Source of the DNA: an uncultured Paracoccaceae bacterium
Lineage (GTDB): Bacteria > Pseudomonadota > Alphaproteobacteria > Rhodobacterales > Rhodobacteraceae
NCBI GenBank assembly: GCA_943787785.1
Contig: CALSNT010000017.1
Location: forward strand, 62,001 to 126,000
DNA: 64,000 nt
Direction of reading: 5' to 3'
Shown here: positions 58,480-64,000 of the stretch, piece after piece
How positions within the stretch are numbered: the first letter of the stretch is position 1
How the letters are laid out: every line of letters starts with the position of its first letter
The notes under the pieces: generated by a model
Database searches by the model: none
Told to the model about the DNA's origin: nothing
The model's input: only the letters and a program-made list of their open reading frames with translations
Position numbers and translations under genes: made by a program

Positions 58480-59391
58480 TTACTTGATGAACGGGCTCAG
58501 AATATCGCGCGCCAGCAGAAAGCCGCGCTTGATCTTGTCGTCGGTACCCTCAAAATCGCGGTCCTCATGCTCGATGATGACCGGCCCGTCATAGCCGATG
58601 CGATAGAGTTGCGAGAAGAAGTCGCTCCAGTCGACATCGCCCAGACCGCATAGCCTTGGCACCTGCCAGCCCATGCCAGCAGAGAGGATGCCGCGTTCAT
58701 AAAGGCCCTCATGGTCGATCATCAGGTCCTTGGCGTGGACATGGGCGAAACGATCCCCGAACTCGCGGATGAACCGCGTCTGGTCGATCATCTGATAGAT
58801 CAGGTGGGACGGGTCGAAGTTCATGCCGACCCCCTCCCAAGCCTCAAAGATCCGCCGCCAGATGCGAGGTGAATAGGCGATGTTGTGCCCGCCCGGCCAT
58901 TCGTCGTTGGAAAAGATCATCGGGCAGTTCTCGAATGCGAGCGTCACACCGCTGTCGCGAGCATGGGCCACGATGTCGGGAAAGATTTTCTCGGCCCGCG
59001 TCCAGTTGTCGTCCACCGTCAGGCTGCGGTCGCCGCCGACGAAAGTATTGACGACGCCTACGCCCATCACACCCGCCGCCGATATCACCTTCTTTAGGTG
59101 CCCGATCACCTCGTCCCGGTGATCCGCATCGGCGTGCAGAGGGTTCGGGTAGTAACCGAGGCCGGAAATCTCGATCCCCTTGTCGGCCAGCGCGCCCATG
59201 ATCTCGGACCCCTGCGCCTTCGTCAGCCCGTCGACGTTGATGTGCGAGGTCCCGGCATAGCGCCGCGCCTCCCCGCCCGAGGCGGGCCAGCAGGCCACCT
59301 CCAGCGCCGACATGCCGTTCGCGGCGGTCCAGTCGGCGACCTCCATCAGGTCGGTATCCTCGAAGGGGGCAGTCAGCAGGCCCAGTTTCAT
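58480..59391 (-). CDS. TIM-barrel sugar isomerase/epimerase (MocC/IolE-like)
   Basis: 303 residues of the AP-endonuclease-2 (xylose-isomerase-like) fold. Likely metal ligands lie in TLAFENCPM (Glu), FDPSHLIYQ (Asp-His), HVHAKD (His) and IIEHED (Glu). Such enzymes isomerise, epimerise or dehydrate keto-sugars and keto-inositols. Located between the binding protein and a MocA-like dehydrogenase; 46 bases separate it from the transporter genes. Confidence 0.86.
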   Translation of the reverse strand: MKLGLLTAPFEDTDLMEVADWTAANGMSALEVACWPASGGEARRYAGTSHINVDGLTKAQGSEIMGALADKGIEISGLGYYPNPLHADADHRDEVIGHLKKVISAAGVMGVGVVNTFVGGDRSLTVDDNWTRAEKIFPDIVAHARDSGVTLAFENCPMIFSNDEWPGGHNIAYSPRIWRRIFEAWEGVGMNFDPSHLIYQMIDQTRFIREFGDRFAHVHAKDLMIDHEGLYERGILSAGMGWQVPRLCGLGDVDWSDFFSQLYRIGYDGPVIIEHEDRDFEGTDDKIKRGFLLARDILSPFIK

Positions 59392-59408
59392 CGCGTCATT
59401 CCTTGTTC

Positions 59409-60557
59409 TTACAAATCAACCCATTGGCCCTTGGCGGCGCTTTCCAGCACCGCATCACAGAACCGCATTTCATAGTGGCCGTCGGCGAAACTGGCGTAGG
59501 TCGCGTCCGCCGAGCGCGCACCCTTGGCCACGTCACCGTAAACCTGCCGGAACAGAGCGAAGAACGTGTCCGCAAAGCCCTCGACATGGCCCCCCGGCAG
59601 GCTTGCCGCCGCCGCGCCGGTTGCGTTCATCAGCGCCGCATCGCGCTGCAATATCTGGTTCGGTCCGTCGCGCTGTCCGATCCACAGATGGTCCGGCGTC
59701 TCAGAGTCCCATGCCGCCGAGGCTTTCGATCCGGCAACATCCCATTGCAGAGAATTCTTGCGCCCCACGTTCACCTGACTGGTCGTCAGGCACGCCCGCG
59801 CGCCGCCCGCGAATTTCAGCATTATCATCGCCGCGTCGTCGGTTTCGATCTTCCGCGTCTCGGTCTCACCCTCAGCTTCTTGCGAGAATGTAGCGACCGG
59901 GCCGACCGGCTTCTGCCGCTCTGGGATGAACGTCGTCAGATCGGCAAACACCGATGTCGCCTTTTGCCCGGTAATAAAGCTCGTCAGATCCGCCCAATGG
60001 GTTCCTATGTCCCCGACCGAGCGCAACGCGCCGCCCACCTCCGTTTCCAACCGCCAGTTCCAGTCGGTGGGCTTGGCCAGCCAGTCCTGATGATAATGTC
60101 CGGTAATGAACCGAATGTCGCCCAGATCGCCGTCCTTCACCATTTGATGCGCGTGCTGGTTCAGCGGGTAGAAGCGGATGTTGTAGCAGACCGCAGCGAC
60201 CCGCCCGCTGGCCTCGGCCAGTTTCAGCATCTCGGCCGATTCGTCCGAAGTCATCGCCAACGGCTTTTCGCAGATCACATGCTTGCCAGCCGCAAGGATC
60301 GCCTTCACCTGCGAGTAATGCGCGTGATTTGGCGAGGTGACGTGAACCAGATCAACCTTCGGGTCCGCCAGCAATTCATCGAGCGAGGCATAGGCCCGCG
60401 CCACACCCATCGCCGCTGCGCCCACGGCCCCGCGTTCGGGGCTTGATCCCAGCACACCCTCGACGCGCACACCTAGCCGACGCAGCGCCCATGTGTGAAC
60501 TGTGCCAATGAAGCCAGTGCCCACAACCGCGGCCCCGAGGTCATTGAAATTTATCAT
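59409..60557 (-). CDS. Gfo/Idh/MocA oxidoreductase (MocA-like)
   Basis: 382 residues: AAVVGTGFIGTVHTWALRRLG (NAD(P) loop), HVICEKPLAMT with the EKP motif, CYNIRFYPLNQHAHQMV and GDIGTHWADLTSFITG. The length and the HWAD signature resemble dehydrogenases that oxidise inositols and sugars. Third member of this family in the operon. Confidence 0.88.
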   Translation of the reverse strand: MINFNDLGAAVVGTGFIGTVHTWALRRLGVRVEGVLGSSPERGAVGAAAMGVARAYASLDELLADPKVDLVHVTSPNHAHYSQVKAILAAGKHVICEKPLAMTSDESAEMLKLAEASGRVAAVCYNIRFYPLNQHAHQMVKDGDLGDIRFITGHYHQDWLAKPTDWNWRLETEVGGALRSVGDIGTHWADLTSFITGQKATSVFADLTTFIPERQKPVGPVATFSQEAEGETETRKIETDDAAMIMLKFAGGARACLTTSQVNVGRKNSLQWDVAGSKASAAWDSETPDHLWIGQRDGPNQILQRDAALMNATGAAAASLPGGHVEGFADTFFALFRQVYGDVAKGARSADATYASFADGHYEMRFCDAVLESAAKGQWVDL

Positions 60558-60583
60558 GTTACCGCTCCCACCAAGTCCCTAAG

Positions 60584-61300
60584 TCACGCTATCGAATAAC
60601 CGCCGTCAACCGGAATGCAGGCTCCGGTGACAAATTGCGCCGCATCCGAGGCCAGAAACAGTGCCGTTCCGGCAATATCATCGGGCTGGCCCCAGCGACC
60701 CAATGGCGTACGCAGGTTGACCGCTGCGACATGGGCCGGATCGGTTCGGCTGCGCGCTGATTGTTCCGTCACAATGAAGCCGGGCGCAATGGCGTTGACG
60801 CGGATGCCATCCCCGGCCCAGGCAATAGCCAGCGATTTCGTTAGCTGAGTCACCGCCGCTTTGCTGGCCCCATAAGCCGGATTCTTCGGGCTGCCGAAGC
60901 CGGCATACATCGAGGAGATGTTGATCACCGACCCGCCTGAGGCTTTCAGAGCAGGATGAAACGCCAACGCCATCCTGAACGTCCCGTGCAGGTTCACGTC
61001 GACGACTTGGGCAAAGAAGTCCGGGACCATTTCCTCGCCCCGCTCAGTAATGGCGGCACAATTCACCAGCACATCGAGGCGTTTTTGCCCCGCCGAAAAA
61101 GCCTCCACAGCGTCACCATCCGTGACGTCCAACTGATGATACGTGAAAGCGCCCTGATCCTCTGGCGCAGGGGCGTCCTCCATGCCAGTGATCGAAACCT
61201 CGGCCCCTGCCGCTTTGAACGCCCGCGCGATGGCAGCCCCGATCCCGGCCCGGCTGGCTCCGACCACACAGGCGGATTTACCTCGAAAATCCAAACTCAT
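60584..61300 (-). CDS. Short-chain dehydrogenase/reductase
   Basis: 238 residues, classical SDR: VVGASRAGIGAAIARAF (cofactor), NCAAITERG, NISSMYAGFGSPKNPAYGASKAAV with catalytic Ser, Tyr and Lys, and PLGRWGQPDDIAGTALFLASDAAQFVTG. Acts on a sugar, cyclitol or derived ketone; NAD(P) preference not clear. Overlaps the PanB-like gene by 4 bases. Confidence 0.92.
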   Translation of the reverse strand: MSLDFRGKSACVVGASRAGIGAAIARAFKAAGAEVSITGMEDAPAPEDQGAFTYHQLDVTDGDAVEAFSAGQKRLDVLVNCAAITERGEEMVPDFFAQVVDVNLHGTFRMALAFHPALKASGGSVINISSMYAGFGSPKNPAYGASKAAVTQLTKSLAIAWAGDGIRVNAIAPGFIVTEQSARSRTDPAHVAAVNLRTPLGRWGQPDDIAGTALFLASDAAQFVTGACIPVDGGYSIA

Positions 61301-62073
61301 CCGCCGATACCTTCAAAAAACGCATCACGCTCTGCGGGGCTCATCGCCACCAGATGCTGGGCTTGCGGGAAGGCGCCCGATGCAACGTCATCGCGAAACT
61401 CCGCAAATGCCTTGGCGCGCTCGGATTTGAAGTCGCGATAGACTTTGGCGTGGCGCGGAACATGGCCGCGGGTCTCGCCTAAAATATCCTCGGCGAACAG
61501 ATATTGCGCGTCGCACCCGGCCCCGGCACCCATCGACCACAGCAAAAGGTCCAGGCGTTTGCTGATTTCGGCGGCAACCTCGGGCGGAACGACCTCAATC
61601 TCTACCGCGAAGGCACCGGCGTCCTGATAGGCGCGGCATTCCTCGAACAGAGCGATGGCGGACGCCGCCGTCTTGGCAACGGCCTTGAAGCCGCCCGTCC
61701 AGGTCGCGCGCGCGGGAACCAAGCCAACATGGCCGACCACGGGGATATGCTCGCGCGCCAAATATTCGATGGTCTGCAAACTGCCCGAGCAGTACAAGGC
61801 ATCCGCCCCGGCCAGCAGCATCTGCCCCGCAAAACGCAGGTAGTCGTCCGAGGTGCCACACTCCAGATGCGTCTGCCCGGTCATCGAAAACACCGACGGG
61901 GCGACGGCGCGGTACTCTGGATGCGTGACCAGTTCGGCGGGGACCGAGGCGACGTCGATGCCTGCCGTTTCAGCCGCAAGCGCCTCCTCAAGCGTGGTCA
62001 GGCGCAGCATTGTCAGTTGCTGCTTGCCTTTCAGGGTGCGCAGGTCGGCAACGGTGCGGCGTGCAGCGGTCAT
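61297..62073 (-). CDS. PanB-like (ketopantoate hydroxymethyltransferase superfamily) protein with altered active site
   Basis: 258 residues with the PanB barrel: HVGLVP (115-120; HLGLTP in PanB), GGFK (127-130), VEIEVVP with Glu160 at the catalytic-base position, and SMGAGAG (180-186). The metal and substrate residues differ. The GDS motif is VASVP (41-45), the Lys-x-Glu-Gly-Gly strand is YCSGS (94-98), and the second metal aspartate lies in an unrelated SMTGQTHLECGT. It is therefore probably not the pantothenate enzyme but a relative with a new reaction within this operon. Confidence 0.8.
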   Translation of the reverse strand: MTAARRTVADLRTLKGKQQLTMLRLTTLEEALAAETAGIDVASVPAELVTHPEYRAVAPSVFSMTGQTHLECGTSDDYLRFAGQMLLAGADALYCSGSLQTIEYLAREHIPVVGHVGLVPARATWTGGFKAVAKTAASAIALFEECRAYQDAGAFAVEIEVVPPEVAAEISKRLDLLLWSMGAGAGCDAQYLFAEDILGETRGHVPRHAKVYRDFKSERAKAFAEFRDDVASGAFPQAQHLVAMSPAERDAFFEGIGG

Positions 62074-62390
62074 GACTGTTCCACTTCAATCTCAATCCGC
62101 CCATCGCGCAGGCGCGCGGGATAGGTCGCCAAAGCCTCGCAAACCGGAGCGCGCAAAGCCGCACCAGTCTGGTAGTTGAAGCGCCCGTTGTGTTTGGGGC
62201 ATTCGATGGTGTCGTCCATCACCAACCCATCGGCCAGATGCACCTTTTCATGGGTACAGAGGCCATCGGTTGCAAACACCGCACCGTCCAGCGTCCGATA
62301 GACCGCAAAGGTTCGTCCGCCATGGTCGAACCTAATGACGTCTTCCAGATCAATATCTTCCGCATCACACACGTCGATCCAACCGCTCAT
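62070..62390 (-). CDS. Rieske [2Fe-2S] ferredoxin (MocE-like)
   Basis: 106 residues, a stand-alone Rieske domain. Cluster ligands C45-x-H47 (CTHEKVHL) and C64-x-x-H67 (CPKHNGRF) are intact. It would carry electrons to the adjacent membrane di-iron oxygenase, as MocE is proposed to do for MocD in rhizopine catabolism. No reductase gene is seen in the window. Confidence 0.9.
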   Translation of the reverse strand: MSGWIDVCDAEDIDLEDVIRFDHGGRTFAVYRTLDGAVFATDGLCTHEKVHLADGLVMDDTIECPKHNGRFNYQTGAALRAPVCEALATYPARLRDGRIEIEVEQS

Positions 62391-63493
62391 TTGCCTGCCC
62401 TCCGGGATGGAACACCGTCGGTATCGTGAAATTCTTCGCAGTACGGCTGCGCCGTTGGCGGCAGCGCGCGGCGGATGGTGTAACCGGCCTCACGCGTTTG
62501 GCGAACCAGTGCATAAATCAGATCGCCATAGGCATCAGCAATCGACGGGTTCGGTGCGGGCAGATCGTGCTTGATCAGCGCATGAAGCCGCGGCAACGCA
62601 TGGTAAGGAACCATAGGAAACATATGATGTTCCACGTGATAGTTCATGTTCCAGTAGAGGAACCGGCTGACCGGATTGATCAGCACCGTGCGGCTGTTCA
62701 GACGATGGTCCAGCACATCCTCGGCCAGCCCTCCGTGCTGCAACAACCCCATCATCACCATGTGCCAGCAACCATAGATTCGCGGCCCGCCGATCAGCAC
62801 CAGCGGCAGGATCGACCAGGTGACCAGCGCCAGAAGCACCGCGGCCCCGTAGATCGCCATATGCACCCGCGCCCAGTAGATCGCCTTCGGGCGCTCAGCC
62901 TCTGGGATATAGTCCTTTTCAGCCTCGGTGATGATACCCGCCGCGTTGCGCGCGAGGGTTCGCAGCTCATAGAAAATGTCGGGAACACCAATGAACTTCA
63001 GTGCTGCCATTGCGATCTCGGGCGGTCGCATCAGCACGATCTCGGGGTCGCGCCCGACGATGATCGTATCGGTATGGTGGCGGGCATGGCTCCAGCGCCA
63101 CGAGATCGGATTGCGCATCACCATGAAGGACGCGATGTGGTAGACAGCGTTGTTCTTCCAGTCGGTCTTGAAGGCCGTTCCATGACCGCATTCATGCCAG
63201 CGGCTGTCACAGGCGGTGCCGTAAAGCACGCCGTAGCCGAGAAGGAAGGGTAGCACCCACCAGCTTCCCCATAGGGCGATTGTCGCCGACCCGGTAAAGA
63301 TCAGCAGGAGGAACCACAGCACGGTGTCGCGGTCTGCCGCTTCGTCGCTGCGCCGCATCAGGGATTTCATCACCTTGCGCGGTACTTCTGAATGATACCA
63401 TTCAGCCGATGCGAGGCCGACCTCCACCGCGTGGCGGTTTTCCGGACCGTCAAGGCTGTAGTCACGTTTGATCTGCGGGCTGAAAGCGTTCAT
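62387..63493 (-). CDS. Membrane di-iron oxygenase/desaturase (MocD-like)
   Basis: 368 residues of the fatty-acid-desaturase superfamily with four or more membrane segments. The three histidine boxes are H100-ECG-H104, H136-AR-HH140 and H286-VE-HH290. Its direct overlap with a Rieske ferredoxin gene follows the mocD-mocE pattern, where the pair is proposed to remove a methyl group from 3-O-methyl-scyllo-inosamine. Here the substrate may be another methoxylated sugar or cyclitol; fatty-acid desaturation cannot be excluded. Confidence 0.85.
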   Translation of the reverse strand: MNAFSPQIKRDYSLDGPENRHAVEVGLASAEWYHSEVPRKVMKSLMRRSDEAADRDTVLWFLLLIFTGSATIALWGSWWVLPFLLGYGVLYGTACDSRWHECGHGTAFKTDWKNNAVYHIASFMVMRNPISWRWSHARHHTDTIIVGRDPEIVLMRPPEIAMAALKFIGVPDIFYELRTLARNAAGIITEAEKDYIPEAERPKAIYWARVHMAIYGAAVLLALVTWSILPLVLIGGPRIYGCWHMVMMGLLQHGGLAEDVLDHRLNSRTVLINPVSRFLYWNMNYHVEHHMFPMVPYHALPRLHALIKHDLPAPNPSIADAYGDLIYALVRQTREAGYTIRRALPPTAQPYCEEFHDTDGVPSRRAGK

Positions 63494-64000
63494 GTGCGTT
63501 GTTTCCCAGAGTTCGAAGGTGCATTGTACAACTTCGGATAGGTCCCGGTTGGTGCAGGATACTCGGTATCAGGCTGCTGGGCGATGGCCGAAATGCGTGT
63601 GCGGGCCGCGGTCAGATCATCGGAACCATTCAACAACCTGATTCTCGTCTCATAGCACCGCTCCTCTCCGGCACTCAGCCAGATCATTTCGCCCCTTTCT
63701 CGGGCAAATCTGTTGCCGGGCATGTGGTGCGTGGCGGGTTCCAGGCCCAAAACGTAATCGCCCGCGCGGAAGTTCTGCCACTGCAATGAGACGGGGAATT
63801 GGTCTTTTCGGGTTGTGATTTCGACCCCCAGTTTCAACCGATCGTTGACCAGTGCCATTGGTACCTGTCCCGCCGCGTCGGCACCCATGTCGTGCTGCCA
63901 GACCTGCTCGGAAAGGCCCACGCGCGGTTCCGGGACAGTGCGATAGCCGATGCCTTGCCTATCCAGCTTAGTCTCTGCGTGTGTGGCGTGAATAACGGCG
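63490..64000 (-). CDS. DUF4432 (aldose-epimerase-like) protein, C-terminal part cut by window edge
   Basis: 170 codons stay open to position 64000, so the start lies outside. The segment RVGLSEQVWQHDMGADAAGQV, ...DRLKLGVEITTRKDQFPVSLQWQNFRAGDYVLGLEPATHH and RERGEMIWLSAGEERCYETRIRLLNG matches the end of DUF4432 proteins, a galactose-mutarotase-like beta fold acting on carbohydrates. Overlaps the oxygenase gene by 4 bases, so the operon starts beyond the right edge. Confidence 0.8.
   Translation of the reverse strand, partial: AVIHATHAETKLDRQGIGYRTVPEPRVGLSEQVWQHDMGADAAGQVPMALVNDRLKLGVEITTRKDQFPVSLQWQNFRAGDYVLGLEPATHHMPGNRFARERGEMIWLSAGEERCYETRIRLLNGSDDLTAARTRISAIAQQPDTEYPAPTGTYPKLYNAPSNSGKQRT

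Noticed and set aside
61297-62073. Calling this gene the pantothenate enzyme panB
   Set aside because: Key metal-binding and substrate residues are replaced and the operon context is carbohydrate catabolism.

Overview
ORGANISM. The gene families, their order and the high-GC codon use point to a marine alphaproteobacterium of the Rhodobacterales (Roseobacter group). Support comes from an alphaproteobacterial division/cell-wall (dcw) cluster containing DUF2484 proteins, a DUF1127 gene followed by CcsR-like (cuckoo) RNA hairpins, a quaternary-amine transporter next to a dimethylglycine-dehydrogenase-type enzyme, and a moc-like catabolic operon. This placement is inferred from content; no database search was run. 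REGION 1 (1-21.3 kb, minus strand) is an almost complete dcw cluster. In transcription order it reads mraZ, rsmH, ftsL, ftsI, murE, murF, mraY, murD, [a DUF6151-like gene on the opposite strand], ftsW, murG, murC, two tandem DUF2484 genes, a small membrane protein, murB, ddl, ftsQ, ftsA, ftsZ and the first 93 codons of lpxC. These genes make the peptidoglycan precursor and the divisome; most neighbours overlap by 1-13 bases or lie within a few bases. REGION 2 (21.3-32.9 kb) is housekeeping: mrp, a DUF1127 gene plus three CCUCC-loop hairpins, an orphan receiver protein, a UvrD-type helicase, an FMN-dependent alpha-hydroxy-acid dehydrogenase, pyruvate carboxylase, a TerC-family protein and tRNA-Gly(GCC). 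Three REP-like palindromic repeats lie in the intergenic spaces at 13.4 and 26.7 kb. REGION 3 (32.9-38.3 kb) is a tRNA-linked accessory patch: an inverted fragment of the tRNA 5' end, an IS3-family element, a YrbL-like gene, an IS66 transposase remnant and an intact IS21-family element. REGION 4 (38.5-50.5 kb, plus strand) holds a glycine betaine/TMAO-type ABC transporter, a dimethylglycine/sarcosine dehydrogenase-like flavoprotein, a second ABC transporter (COG1840 binding protein, fused permease, ATPase) and a thiamine-diphosphate enzyme; together they suggest uptake and breakdown of methylated amines. REGION 5 (50.5-64 kb, minus strand) is a BaiN-like flavoprotein followed upstream by a tightly coupled operon of 13 visible genes that runs off the right edge: DUF4432, a MocD-like membrane di-iron oxygenase, a MocE-like Rieske ferredoxin, a PanB-like protein with an altered active site, an SDR dehydrogenase, three Gfo/Idh/MocA oxidoreductases, a TIM-barrel isomerase and a ribose/inositol-type ABC transporter. 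The likely overall role is uptake of a sugar or cyclitol, possibly O-methylated, followed by oxidative demethylation and dehydrogenation; the substrate is unknown.
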